Shown here: one piece after another, positions 16,521 through 27,300 of the stretch
Numbering within the stretch: the stretch's first letter is position 1
Layout: every line of letters begins with the position of its first letter
Source: Tolypothrix bouteillei VB521301
Lineage (GTDB): Bacteria; Cyanobacteriota; Cyanobacteriia; Cyanobacteriales; Nostocaceae
Direction of reading: 5' to 3'
DNA length: 64,000 nt
NCBI RefSeq assembly: GCF_000760695.4
Contig: NZ_JHEG04000001.1
Span: 2,326,717 to 2,390,716 of the forward strand
Made by a program: the position numbers and the translations under genes
Notes under the pieces: generated by a model
What the model was told of the DNA's origin: nothing
The model's input: the letters and a program-made list of their open reading frames with translations, nothing else
The model's database searches: none

Positions 16521-19500
16521 ATGCTCGCGTCCCCATTTATTCCAGGTTATGATTTAACCGAAATTATTCACGAGGGAATCCATACTGTTATTTATCGGGG
16601 TCTATCTTTACATAACCAGCAGCGAGTTATTCTCAAAATTCTCAAAGCCGGCGATCCTTCTGTAGAGGAAATCGCCCGTCTCTTGCACGAATACAAAACT
16701 ATTGCTCATTTAGATTTACCTGGAGTTGTCAAAGTTTTAAAAAAAGAAACTTATAAAAATCGTTTGGCAATTGTATTTGAAGATTTTGGCGGACAATCAC
16801 TCAAGCAACTGTTAAATACAACAAAATTAGATTTAGTTACATCTCTAAATATTGCGGTAAAACTAGCACAAACGCTAGCGGACTTGCATTCACATCATAT
16901 TATCCATAAAGATGTGAAACCTGGAAATATTATCATCAACCCTACGACTGGAATTGTCAAGCTGACTGATTTTAGTATTGCCAGTCAATTGGATAGTGAA
17001 ATACCCCGAGCGATGAATACCAACCAACTGGAAGGTACTTTAGCATATATGTCTCCAGAACAAACTGGGAGAATGAATCGCGCCATAGACTATCGCACTG
17101 ATTTTTATTCTTTAGGTGTAACCTTATATGAAATGATTGTGGGTGAATTGCCTTTTAAAAGTAACGATCCCTTGGAGTTAGTATACTGCCATATTGCAAA
17201 ACTTCCTCCTGCTATCGAACAACTCAACCCACAGATACCATCAGCCATCGCTGCGATCGTGATGAAACTGATGGCAAAAAATGCTGAAGACAGATATCAA
17301 AGTGCTTTGGGACTTAAAGCTGATTTGGAATTTACCGCCGCACATCTTTATAGGATTGAAGTCATTCCCAACTTTATACCGGGCGAATGCGATCGCGCTC
17401 CCAATCTTCTCATTCCTCAAAAACTTTACGGACGGGAAGAGGAAGTTTTAAAGATATTAGCAGCATTCAATCATATAACAGGGGAAGCCAAAGAAGATGA
17501 AGACCAACTCAAAATCCAGAATTCCAAATTTACAGTTGCAATGATGCTAGTATCTGGTTACTCTGGTATTGGCAAATCATCTCTTGTCAATGAAGTACAA
17601 AAACCAATAGTCCGGCAAAGAGGGTATTTTATATCAGGAAAATTTGACCAATTTAAGCGCAATATTCCTTATGATGCTATTATACAAGCCTTCAAATCTT
17701 TAATAAAATTTTTATTAGCAGAAGATACTGTATCATTACAAAGCTGGCGAGAAAAACTGCAATCGGCTTTAGGTGATAACGGACAGGTTATTGCCGATCT
17801 CATTCCAGAAGTAGAGTTAATTATTGGAAAACAACTACCAGTACAACAGCTAGGACTCACTGAAGCGCAAAATCGCTTTCATCTCGTTTTTCAAAAATTT
17901 ATTCATGTCTTTACTCAGAAAGAACATCCATTAGTTATCTTTCTAGATGATTTGCAATGGGCAGATATTGCTTCACTGAAATTGATACAGTTTTTGATAA
18001 CCGATCCAGCAAGCCAATATTTACTGTTAATTGGTGCCTATCGAGATAACGAGGTTAACCCCTACCATCCTTTAATGCAAACAGTTGACGAAATACAGAA
18101 GACAGGGGTGAGAATTTCTCAAATAGCTGTGAAGCCTTTAAGCCTAGCTTGTGTCAATCAACTGCTATGCGATACTTTCACTTGCAAAGAAACATCTCAA
18201 ATACAAGAACTCGCTTCTTTACTATTTAACAAAACTGCTGGTAATCCTTTTTTTCTAACTCAAATCTTGAAGACATTAGAACAAGAAAGATTACTGGTAT
18301 TTCATCTATCTCAAAAGCAATGGCAGTGGAGTATTGAACGGATTCAAACAGTGGGAATTACTGACTTAGGTGTTGTAGAACTTATAGCACGCAACGTGAG
18401 TCAGTTACCTCAAGTAACACAAGATATGTTAACTTATGCTGCTTGTATCGGCACTCGTTTTAAACTAGATGTACTGGCGATCGTCACTCAAAAATCTATT
18501 AATGAAGTAGCCGAAAATTTGTGGATAGCACTCCAGCAAGGCTTTATATTACCATTAAATAAAGATTATAAAGTGGCTTTACTTTTTGAAGACAATGATC
18601 TTCAACAATTTGGCTGTGATGAGTCGCGGTTAGAGTATTGTTTCCTACATGACCGAGTACAACAAGCAGCTTATTCCTTGATTCCCGATCGCCAAAAGCA
18701 AATCACTCATCGCAAAATCGGTCAATTGCTGCTGTCTAAAATCCCAAAAGAACAATTACAAGAAAATATTTTTGATATTGTTAACCAACTGAATGTTGGA
18801 ATAACTACTTTTAGCGATGAAGTCGAACAATATGAATTAGCGCAATTGAACTTAATAGCTGGACGGAAAGCAAAAACTTCTGCTGCTTATGAACCTGCAC
18901 TTAAATACTTACGAACAGCTATGGAATTATTGACAGTAGATAGTTGGCAAATCCACCCTGATTTAACCTTAGATTTATATAAAGAACGATCTGAAGTTGA
19001 ATTTATTGTTGGTGATTTTGAAAAAGCACAAAGTCTAATCTATAAAGCTCTTGAGCAAACAGAAGCCAGCATTCCTAAATCAGATTTATATAATATTTTG
19101 GTTTTCCAATATACTTTACAATCAAAATATGATGCAGCCTTGGAAGCAGCAAAAGAAGGGCTTGATTTACTAGGCGTGATTTTGCCTGAAGATAATTTAG
19201 CAGCAGTTGTTAGCGATGAAATGGCAGAAGTTAAAAAAAATTTAGACAATCAAGAAATTGCATCAATAATTAACAAACCATGCATATTATTAGAAGAAAA
19301 AAAAGTAGCCATAAAACTGCTTATGGCGGTGGAAGCAGCTACTATTATCAAATCCAATATTGATTTGTTTGTCATTATCTGTTTAAAATCAGTCAATCTT
19401 TCTTTAAGATACGGTAATATTCCTGAATCTGTAAAAGCTTACTCTACTTATGGCATGATTCTTGGAAGTTTCTTTAAAGATTATAGCTTGGGTTATGAAT

Positions 19501-21923
19501 TTGGTATACACGCATTAGAACTAGCAGCAAAATTTAATGATAGATCTCAGATTTGTAAAGCAAGTTTTACGCTAGGAAGTTTTATACACTGTTGGTCAAG
19601 ACATATTAAAGGAGCATCCAATATTAATCAGAAAGGTTATGAAGCAGGTTTAGAATCGGGAGAGCTTTTATTTGGAGGATATAATCTTTTTAGTAAAGTT
19701 TGTAATTTATTTTTTCAGGGTTTAGACCTCAAGTCGCTGCTTGAGGAAATATCAATCTGTTTGCATCTCACAAAACAAATAAAAAATACTTTTGCTACTG
19801 AGGTAGTACTAGCTATTAAATTAGCAATACTTGATTTATTTAATGATGAATTAGAACAAAAATATATTCTGATTTCAGACAATGAATTCTTGGAACAATG
19901 CGAACAAAATCAAAATTTATTTGCTATTGGTGTTTATTCTATTTGCCAAGCTCAAACTTGTTATTTAACAAATAGCTTTGAAGATGCTCTCAATTATGTG
20001 AACCTATCTAAAAAATCGCTTCTATCAATGACAGGCTTCACAATATATTCTGAATATTATTTTTATTTCTCTCTCATTTTAGCTAGTTTCTTCTCTACAG
20101 TCGAGAATGGGGAAAAAATCCAATTTTTGGAGCAATTACAAAAAAATCAGCAGCAAATGAAAATTTGGGCGGATAACTGTCCGGAGAACTTCCTACACAA
20201 GTATCTTTTGGTAGAAGCAGAAATAGCTCGCATGACTGGAAAAGATTTAGAAGCAATGGATTTATACGATCGCGCTATTGAATCAGCTAGAGAGCAAGAT
20301 TTTATCCAGAATGAAGCTTTGGCTCTAGAACTGACGGCAAAGTTTTGGTTAATTAGAGGTAAACAAGAGATTGGTAAACTCTATATGACTAAAGCTTACC
20401 AGGCTTACATAAAATGGGGAGCTACAGCTAAAGTTAAACAATTAGAAGCCCAATATTCTTATCTAAGTATTAAAACTCCAAAGATAATTTCTAAAGAGAA
20501 TACGATTACCACGACTTCTAGTAAGATTAACGCTTCTTTAACTTTTGATATTTTAACAGTAGTTAAAGCTTCCCAGGCGTTATCTGGAGAAATTGTTCTA
20601 GAGCGGTTGCTAAAAAAACTTATGCATTTAGTGAGGGAAAATGCAGGCGCTCAAAAAGTCGTGTTTGCGATCGAGAAGGATAATAAATTGCTTGTAGAGG
20701 GTTATTTAAGCGAAGACGGTGAGGCGATGGTTTGCCAATCACAAAGCATAAATTCTCTTACACTTTTACCAAAGACCCTAATTACCTACGTTCAACGTAC
20801 CCATGAACCCCTGGTTTTAGATAATGCCAGTCACAATCAACAATTTAATTCCGATCCATATATAATCACACATCAACCAAAATCTATTCTTGTTTTACCA
20901 ATTTTCTATCAAAGTAATATTGTAGGGATTTTATACTTAGAAAATAATCTTACCAAAGGTGCTTTTACGCATGATAGAGTAGAAGTTTTACAGATCCTAG
21001 CAGCACAAGCTGCCATTTCTCTAGAAAATGCAAATTTTTATAACACATTGGAAACAAGAGTCGCTCAAAGAACTCAGGAGTTGCAGAACACATTAGAAGA
21101 ACTGCAGCGGACGCAACTACAGATGATCCAAAATGAAAAGATGTCTAGTTTAGGACAATTAGTTGCTGGAATTGCTCATGAAATTAACAATCCTATTAAC
21201 TTTATTTATGGAAATTTAACTCATATCTCAAACTATACTCAATCTTTACTGACACTAGTAGATATTTATCTAGAAAATCCTTCCATATCTTTATCAGCAA
21301 TTCTTGAGAAAGCAGAGGAGATAGATTTAGAATATATTCGAGCCGATCTACCTAAACTGTTAAATTCATTACAAACAGGTGCTTCTCGTATTAGAGATAT
21401 TGTCCAATCATTGCGAAATTTCTCTCGTTTGGATGAAGCAGCTATTAAAGCTGTTGATGTTCATCAAGGAATTGACAATACCTTAATGATTCTTAGTTCA
21501 AAACTTGAAGGCATTAAAGTGATTAAGGAGTATGCTAATTTACCCCTTGTAAATTGCTATGCTGCGGAACTTAATCAAGTTTTTATGCATTTACTGACTA
21601 ATGCAGTGGATGCTATTGAAGAGTCCTCTGTTCTCGATCGTAACTTATTAAGAAATGAGAAAGGAGAGATTAGGATTCGCACAGAGTTGAGACAGCACAA
21701 TCAAGTTGCTATTTCTATAAAAGATAATGGTATAGGTATGACAGCACAGGTGCAAAATAAAATGTGTGACCCATTTTTTACAACAAAACCAGTTGGGAAG
21801 GGAAATGGCTTGGGTTTGTCTATCAGTTATCAAATTGTTGTCGAAAAGCATGGAGGTCGTTTGATTTGTCATTCTGTACCAGGAGAAAGTACAGAATTTA
21901 CGCTCTTACTACCTTGCAGGTAA
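16521..21923 (+). CDS. Ser/Thr kinase - AAA ATPase - GAF - histidine kinase (HstK-type)
   Basis: This 1800-residue protein starts at an ATG preceded by GAGAAGG. Residues ~8-275 are a eukaryotic-type protein kinase: Lys39 (VILK), the catalytic loop HKDVKPGN (Asp131, Asn136) and metal-binding DFS (Asp150) in place of DFG. An AAA/NACHT-like ATPase follows, with Walker A GYSGIGKSS (~346-354) and Walker B LVIFLDDLQWAD. Residues ~750-1320 are helical TPR-like repeats. A GAF domain (~1335-1500; LILVDNASHNQ and SILVLPIFYQSNIVGILYLE-type segments) precedes a coiled coil, HisKA with His1553 (GIAHEINNPINFIYG) and HATPase (DNGIGM, GKGNGLGLSISY). In Anabaena such double kinases (HstK, Pkn41-type) couple Ser/Thr and His signalling. 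No membrane segment is seen. The cognate regulator is not adjacent. Confidence 0.9.
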   Translation: MLASPFIPGYDLTEIIHEGIHTVIYRGLSLHNQQRVILKILKAGDPSVEEIARLLHEYKTIAHLDLPGVVKVLKKETYKNRLAIVFEDFGGQSLKQLLNTTKLDLVTSLNIAVKLAQTLADLHSHHIIHKDVKPGNIIINPTTGIVKLTDFSIASQLDSEIPRAMNTNQLEGTLAYMSPEQTGRMNRAIDYRTDFYSLGVTLYEMIVGELPFKSNDPLELVYCHIAKLPPAIEQLNPQIPSAIAAIVMKLMAKNAEDRYQSALGLKADLEFTAAHLYRIEVIPNFIPGECDRAPNLLIPQKLYGREEEVLKILAAFNHITGEAKEDEDQLKIQNSKFTVAMMLVSGYSGIGKSSLVNEVQKPIVRQRGYFISGKFDQFKRNIPYDAIIQAFKSLIKFLLAEDTVSLQSWREKLQSALGDNGQVIADLIPEVELIIGKQLPVQQLGLTEAQNRFHLVFQKFIHVFTQKEHPLVIFLDDLQWADIASLKLIQFLITDPASQYLLLIGAYRDNEVNPYHPLMQTVDEIQKTGVRISQIAVKPLSLACVNQLLCDTFTCKETSQIQELASLLFNKTAGNPFFLTQILKTLEQERLLVFHLSQKQWQWSIERIQTVGITDLGVVELIARNVSQLPQVTQDMLTYAACIGTRFKLDVLAIVTQKSINEVAENLWIALQQGFILPLNKDYKVALLFEDNDLQQFGCDESRLEYCFLHDRVQQAAYSLIPDRQKQITHRKIGQLLLSKIPKEQLQENIFDIVNQLNVGITTFSDEVEQYELAQLNLIAGRKAKTSAAYEPALKYLRTAMELLTVDSWQIHPDLTLDLYKERSEVEFIVGDFEKAQSLIYKALEQTEASIPKSDLYNILVFQYTLQSKYDAALEAAKEGLDLLGVILPEDNLAAVVSDEMAEVKKNLDNQEIASIINKPCILLEEKKVAIKLLMAVEAATIIKSNIDLFVIICLKSVNLSLRYGNIPESVKAYSTYGMILGSFFKDYSLGYEFGIHALELAAKFNDRSQICKASFTLGSFIHCWSRHIKGASNINQKGYEAGLESGELLFGGYNLFSKVCNLFFQGLDLKSLLEEISICLHLTKQIKNTFATEVVLAIKLAILDLFNDELEQKYILISDNEFLEQCEQNQNLFAIGVYSICQAQTCYLTNSFEDALNYVNLSKKSLLSMTGFTIYSEYYFYFSLILASFFSTVENGEKIQFLEQLQKNQQQMKIWADNCPENFLHKYLLVEAEIARMTGKDLEAMDLYDRAIESAREQDFIQNEALALELTAKFWLIRGKQEIGKLYMTKAYQAYIKWGATAKVKQLEAQYSYLSIKTPKIISKENTITTTSSKINASLTFDILTVVKASQALSGEIVLERLLKKLMHLVRENAGAQKVVFAIEKDNKLLVEGYLSEDGEAMVCQSQSINSLTLLPKTLITYVQRTHEPLVLDNASHNQQFNSDPYIITHQPKSILVLPIFYQSNIVGILYLENNLTKGAFTHDRVEVLQILAAQAAISLENANFYNTLETRVAQRTQELQNTLEELQRTQLQMIQNEKMSSLGQLVAGIAHEINNPINFIYGNLTHISNYTQSLLTLVDIYLENPSISLSAILEKAEEIDLEYIRADLPKLLNSLQTGASRIRDIVQSLRNFSRLDEAAIKAVDVHQGIDNTLMILSSKLEGIKVIKEYANLPLVNCYAAELNQVFMHLLTNAVDAIEESSVLDRNLLRNEKGEIRIRTELRQHNQVAISIKDNGIGMTAQVQNKMCDPFFTTKPVGKGNGLGLSISYQIVVEKHGGRLICHSVPGESTEFTLLLPCR

Positions 21924-22008
21924 AGTTACGTAATATTACCTATTTACATAAGTTTACATTTCTATAAATATAGAGAAAAACTAAGTTACGGGTGTTTGAA
22001 AAGTATTT

Positions 22009-22455
22009 ATGTTTGATATATACAATAGTTCAGCTAATTTTTCTGATGATTGTATGATTTCTTTAGCTCCAGTTGATTCTTTTGTGGAGTATGCAAATTA
22101 TTATTTATCAAGAAGTAAAAATGAGTTATATTGCGCTTTAGGAAACTCTTTGCTATCTAACTTATCTTCAGTTCAAAGATCGGATAAGATAAGTGTAAAT
22201 CCTTTTGATACCAGTAATCTTATTAGTTATAAGAAAGGAAAAACATACTTAAAAAGTATTCAAAGTAAAATCAGCTATTTTGTTTGTAAAGAGTGGAAAT
22301 TTTGTGAAAAGATAAAATTGTACAAAAGTGAGATAGATTTTGTAGTAGATCTCAGCTATGTTCTGGCTTCTAAAATTTCTGGAGTTCCAACCTTCGCAGT
22401 TTCAGTACTTTTAGTTAAACAAGGTGCCACAGAATTCTGTAACTGTCAGGAATAA
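22009..22455 (+). CDS. Small protein of unknown function
   Basis: This 148-residue frame begins at an ATG 85 bp after the giant kinase and in the same direction, so it may share its transcript. It has Ser/Asn-rich N-terminal residues, a basic middle (YKKGKTYLKSIQSKISYFVC) and a semi-hydrophobic end (FVVDLSYVLASKISGVPTFA, VSVLLVKQG) with three Cys residues in the region CEK...CNCQE. The end resembles short cyanobacterial proteins that finish with a hydrophobic helix plus LLVKxG, but I cannot name a family. The codon pattern is AT-rich like the kinase. Confidence 0.5.
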   Translation: MFDIYNSSANFSDDCMISLAPVDSFVEYANYYLSRSKNELYCALGNSLLSNLSSVQRSDKISVNPFDTSNLISYKKGKTYLKSIQSKISYFVCKEWKFCEKIKLYKSEIDFVVDLSYVLASKISGVPTFAVSVLLVKQGATEFCNCQE

Positions 22456-22934
22456 ATTCGCAGTCCACCATATTAATTTTAAGGGCTGTAGAGACTTGCT
22501 ATCATCTCTTTCCGGTGGCTCTTTCTGCTTGCGAATGGGGAGCATCCCAATTTAGCGCGTTACTCTCAGAATAAAATTCTGGGGCTACACAAACGAAGTC
22601 CGCCCAAGCGCAAAGCGCACGCTACGCGAACGCGGACTTGATAGAAAGTCCACGTAGGTGGTGAGTCGAGCGCTGCAGGCGGTGAGACCAGTGCTGAAGG
22701 CGGGTTTCCCACGCCCTGGCAACTGGCGAACAAGGGAGGGGTTTCCCACGCCCTGGCGACTGGCGAACAAGGGAGGGCGAACCCGAAGGGACGAGCATTT
22801 GTACAGACGCGATTTTAATCGCCCGGTGTTTTTTCCAAATTGGGATGCCCCCTGGGAATGCCCGAGCGGGAGGCGGAGTCACCGGGATGAGGTGCTAGGT
22901 GAATTAGAGCGTACTGCTTACCAATGTTGCATTC
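22456..22934. repeat. Repeat-rich intergenic region with REP-like and HIP-like palindromes
   Basis: This holds a GC-rich palindrome (GCGCAAAGCGCACGCTACGC, 22609-22628), the third REP-like cluster (22681-22790: GCTGAAGGCGGGTTTCCCAC, then two ACTGGCGAACAAGGGAGG units and GCGAACCCGAAGGG), and a TACAGACGCGATTTTAATCG palindrome at 22802. Short open frames here are translations of repeats. No gene is supported. Confidence 0.65.
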
Positions 22935-23060
22935 TTGACACTCTCCGCCCTATAAGGGCGAAGATTCTTCAATCACAGACCCAACTTGCTGATACAGGAT
23001 TTCTCCAGTATGAGTAGAGGTCGAATCTCCTGAAGCGTTCGGATAGTAGATCCAAGTTCC
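22935..23060 (-). ncRNA. Putative omega (re)RNA at the right end of the tnpB element
   Basis: In known elements the guide RNA is transcribed with tnpB, covers its 3' end and the right-end hairpin, and stops beyond the IS end with a guide taken from the flank. Here the hairpin at 22946-22960 and terminal TCAA at 22935-22938 are in the expected place, so the guide would be the minus-strand bases just below 22935 (about 22915-22934). The 5' limit shown is arbitrary. This rests on position and the known mechanism only. Confidence 0.45.
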
Positions 23061-24161
23061 CGTATGCCCTACGGTACTCAAGGCTAATTTCAGAATATTG
23101 ATAGCGGCATTCCAGTCTCTATCTATTACAAAGCCGCATTCGCAAACATGGGTTCTTGTAGATAGAGATTTTTTGACTATTGCGCCACAACTGAAGCATT
23201 CTTGAGAAGTGTAGGCGGGGTTAACCGCAACAGTTATCCTGCCAAACTTCACCCCAAAATACTCCAACCATTTTCTGAATTTATACCAACCAGCATCATT
23301 AATAGATTTAGCGAGACAGTGATTTTTCACTAAATTTTTAATCCTCAAATCTTCATAGGATACCAAGTCGTGAGATTGGATTACGCAACGCGCCAGTCTC
23401 TTGGCGTGTTCTTCACGTTGCCTACTTATTTTGAGGTGTACTCGCCCTAATTTATTAATAGCTTTCTTACGGTTGGCAGAGCCTTTCTTTTTACGAGAAA
23501 CGCGCTTTTGTCTAAATTTTAGACGTTTCTCTCCTGTGCGATAAAACCTTGGGTTAGGTTCACTATGTCCATTGCTGTCGGTATAGAATTCTTTAAGTCC
23601 TACATCCAAACCAATGGTTTTCCCTGTGGGTTGTGTTTCTAATTTGTTGTCTACACTAATCAGAAATTGAACATAATACCCATCAGCACGACGAACTAAT
23701 CTAACTCGTTTTACCTGTTCTAATTGGTAGAAGTTTAAATCCCATGTTCCTTTCAGCTTGAGCGTACCAATACCTTTTTTGTCGGTGAAGGTTATTTGTT
23801 TCCTGGTCTCGGAAAGTGACCACCCAGAGGTTTTATACTCCACTGAGCGAGAATTTTTCTTGAACTTTGGATATCCCTTTTTACCCGGAACAGACTTTTT
23901 GCAGTTGTCGTAAAAACGAGCAATAGAACTATAAGCCCGTTCAATAGAAGCTTGGCAAGCACTAGAATTCAAAGCTTTTACAAACGGGAATTCGCTTCTC
24001 AATGACTTACTAAGGCGATACATTTGTTTTTGTCCCACGCCTCGATTATCCATCCAAAAACGGATACTCTTATTGCGAACAAATTGAGCAGTCCTAATCG
24101 CCTCATCAATGGCAGTATATTGAGTCGTTTTCCCTTTGGCTTTGAATTCTAAAACAATCAT
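22950..24161 (-). CDS. tnpB: TnpB RNA-guided nuclease (OrfB)
   Basis: I chose the ATG at 24161 (MIVLEFKAKGKTTQYTAIDE), the usual family start, though the frame opens at 24200; the protein is then 403 residues. Counting from 24200, the RuvC residues are Asp199 (IGLDVGLKEF), Glu283 (SYEDLRIKNL) and Asp360/362 (IDRDWNAAINIL), all present. The zinc finger CFSCG...CECG (Cys335/338/353/355) is intact. The basic bridge region (KRLKFRQKRVSRKKKGSANR) is present. TnpB uses an omega (re)RNA from the element's right end to cut empty donor sites and keep the IS. The stop codon lies inside the right-end hairpin, so the guide RNA would overlap the gene's 3' end. It appears to be functional. Confidence 0.88.
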   Translation of the reverse strand: MIVLEFKAKGKTTQYTAIDEAIRTAQFVRNKSIRFWMDNRGVGQKQMYRLSKSLRSEFPFVKALNSSACQASIERAYSSIARFYDNCKKSVPGKKGYPKFKKNSRSVEYKTSGWSLSETRKQITFTDKKGIGTLKLKGTWDLNFYQLEQVKRVRLVRRADGYYVQFLISVDNKLETQPTGKTIGLDVGLKEFYTDSNGHSEPNPRFYRTGEKRLKFRQKRVSRKKKGSANRKKAINKLGRVHLKISRQREEHAKRLARCVIQSHDLVSYEDLRIKNLVKNHCLAKSINDAGWYKFRKWLEYFGVKFGRITVAVNPAYTSQECFSCGAIVKKSLSTRTHVCECGFVIDRDWNAAINILKLALSTVGHTGTWIYYPNASGDSTSTHTGEILYQQVGSVIEESSPL

Positions 24162-24301
24162 TTTCCGTGGAAAACTTCTGCGCAAAATATTATAACACAT
24201 ATAAAGTCGCCCTAGAAGGGCGAGGCTTTAGACCCATTCTCTTGGTAAATCGTACTTTCTCCCTTGTTTTACCGACCTCACAACACTTTGATATCAGTTG
24301 G

Positions 24302-27300
24302 TCACTCGCGAGTCATGGTTAACACAGTCTCAATTGTTGAAATAAATTCATGCTCCAAGTAAGGTTTAGTTATATATGCTTTTGCTCCTAGTTCTTGAGC
24401 AAGTCGCCGATGCTTTTCCGCACTGCGGGATGTTAAAACGACTACAGGTATAGTTGCTAACTTTGAGTTCTGCTGAAGATGGGATAAAAGCTCAAAACCA
24501 TTCATGCGAGGCATCTCTAAATCAGATATCAAAATTTGAATTTCAGGATGGGCTTGTAGCTGTTCTAAAGCTTCTACACCATTTTGGGCTTGCAATACTT
24601 GATAGCCAAACTTTTGTAAAGTTAGAGAAAGGGTTTGACGTAAACTAAGAGCATCATCGATCACCAAAACCACTTTTGATGTTTTATGAGTTTGTTCTTG
24701 ATAAGGGCTCAATTCTAATTTGGTCGTTGATGAAGCTAGTAGGGGTATGGATTGTGTTACTGAAGCTGAAATGGGTAAAGCCCTCATTTGAGCCGTGGCT
24801 GGTGGTAATGCCATGACATCTAGTTCTGCTTGCATTGCGTTGAGTGGTTCTAATAGCAGTGCTGCATCAATAACCAAAATCATATTTCCATTTGCGAGAC
24901 TACTACACCCATAAATATATTTTGGTGGAGATATAGTTTGACTTAAAGGTCTAATAACGAGTTCCTGTTCCCCAATGATTTGATCCACTTCTAAACCAAA
25001 AAGTTCTTGATTGCGTTTCAGTAATAGTACAGGGTTTTTCATAGTTTCTGTACCATCATTTATTTGTTTATTTTGTAAATGTCTGTGACAGATATAATGA
25101 CTGTTATAATTAATTAACTCTGAAAGATGACATATGCTAATCATGCGTTCATCTTTGTCTTTATTCCAGTGCAAGATTTTTTTGCCTTCAAATTCCTTAA
25201 TTGTATGAGTAGAAGAGAGAAGGATTTTTTCAATACTGTTCAATAGTAAGGCATAAACAATGCCTCCAGCTTGCACTAGCATCAATTTATCGGTAGTCAT
25301 AGAAAAGGGAATTTTAAGTATAAATTTTGTTCCTTGCTTCGGTAAGGATTGAACTGCTATAGAGCCATTGAGAGAATGCAATTGAGAACGCACAATATCT
25401 AAACCCATACCGCGTCCTGAAATTTCACTCACTTTAGCAGCTGTAGAAAATCTAGGTAAAAATATGAGATCTAAAAGTTTGTCTTCAGTTGCTTTAGAAA
25501 TCAATCCTCTGGTTTCTTCTGCTGATAACAAATCAAGTTCAACAGCTTTCTCACAAATTTTCTCTACGTGCAATCCTTGTCCGTCATCGTGAATTTCAAT
25601 AATAGTTTGACTACCTTGGTGATAGGCAATAATTTCAATTAAACCTCGTTCTGATTTTCCAAACTCTCGACGAATTTCAGGTGATTCAATACCGTGATCG
25701 AAAGCATTACGAACTAATTGCAACAAAGGATCGTATAACTTTTCTGCTATTGATTTCTCTATCAGTACCTGCGTACCTGTTAGTTTCATCTCTACCATTT
25801 TGCCATATACGTTCCCTAAGTTTTGTACCATTTGGGGAAAACGATTGAGAATATCTCCCACAGGAACCATTCGTGTTTCTACTAAGTTGTCAATGATATT
25901 AAGTGTTAATCGCTGTGTTTTTTCTTGAATCTGTGTGGATTGTTCGATCAGTAAATCGAGGGATTCTGTTGTTTCTTGTAGCTGTAACGTCTCTTCTAGC
26001 GCTGAGTATAAGGCTACATTAAATTCTGTATACTCATCCATTTCCAAAGTATCAAAGTCCACAGTAGCAAAGTTTTGCTTGTACTTTGACGTAAAATTCT
26101 GTACTTGAAGTGGTAATTCACGAAGTTGATTTAAAGTTTTTTGATGTCTTTGGAGTTGAAAAAAGAGTTGCTCAATAATTTCTTTAAATTGTTCATCATA
26201 AAGATTCCGGCGTTTTTGATAAATCAGTAATTCCCCGGCTTGATAATTTAACGTATTCAGACTCTCTACATCGACTCTAATAAATGAATTTTGTCGTGTC
26301 TTTTTTTCTTCAACTTCTCGGTCGATTGTTGCATTGGAGTCAGGAGAAATGACTTCATTGGTTGTGAGAACTGTATCCAACGTTGCTGCTTCTCTAATCG
26401 CTAACGGTTGGGAAATTGTTGCTGAATTATTGTGAGTGATTTCTGGCTCTGGAGTTAAGTTCCAATAGGGCTCTGTTAAAGTTTGTTCGCGCTGCAAAAC
26501 ATCTGGTGTCTGTTCCGTTGTATCGGAGTTATCTTGAGTGGTGGGTAACTCATAACTAGCAGTCGTTATAACTTCTTGTCCCCAAATTGTATCTACTAAA
26601 GAATCACTTTGTTGATATGGTTCAGGGTGTATCTTTCTGATTTCTAAAAGATTTTGTAATTTTGGTTTAGCCAGCCAATTTTTTTCTTGTTCTGTAACAG
26701 ACGGGTAGTTTTTATATTCTTTGGCAGTCTGAATAATTTTGTTTTTTATTGTTTTTAAAATTGGGGTATCGCTATTAAATGTTCTATATTTAAACTGAGC
26801 AAGAGCAAATAAAATTTTTAAGATAATACCTTGACGATACAGACAAAGGCTATCACTGTCCTCTTTATCACTTAGGAATTGCAAGCACTGAGATAGCCAA
26901 TTTTCTATTTTTTCAATAGGATTTTCTGCTTGCAAATAGGGAACAAGTAGATCTAGGCTCAGTTCTTGATAAGGGACTTCTAAATGATGATTAAACCAAC
27001 CTAATATATAACGAACTACTTTTAAATAAAATTTAGCTTCTACAGGCTTTAATTTTTTTCTATTGAAGCCACTATTGTTGATTAAAAAATTATAAAAATC
27101 AACTATTTCACTTCTTAAGTTTATCGCATTAGGAGGTGTATCGGTAGAATAGTCGGTGAAATAAACAGTTAAACTATTTTCTACATTTGTCTTTATCTCT
27201 TGTTCTTCCTGTAACAAGAGAGAACCAAAATTCTTCACTCTTGGTTGAGAGAGTTCTTGGAAAGCTTCTGAAGGTTGATAGCTACTCGTGCGATCGCCCG

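Larger units (their letters stand above)
22935..24244 (-). mobile_element. IS200/IS605-family element, tnpB only (IS1341-like)
   Basis: The TnpB gene is bracketed by near-identical 15-nt hairpins, CGCCCTATAAGGGCG (22946-22960) at the right end and CGCCCTAGAAGGGCG (24208-24222) at the left end, as expected for subterminal hairpins bound by TnpA. In the tnpB sense the right end finishes GGAGAGTGTCAA (22935-22946), the TCAA terminus known in IS608/ISDra2. A TTAC tetramer lies outside the left hairpin (24245-24248, minus strand), as the IS608 target would. There is no tnpA, so the element depends on a transposase elsewhere. Outer limits are inferred. Confidence 0.75.

Noticed and set aside
22585..23017. 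Overlapping Arg/Pro-rich ORFs around the REP cluster
   Set aside because: They are translations of the GC-rich repeats on both strands and partly of the tnpB right end.
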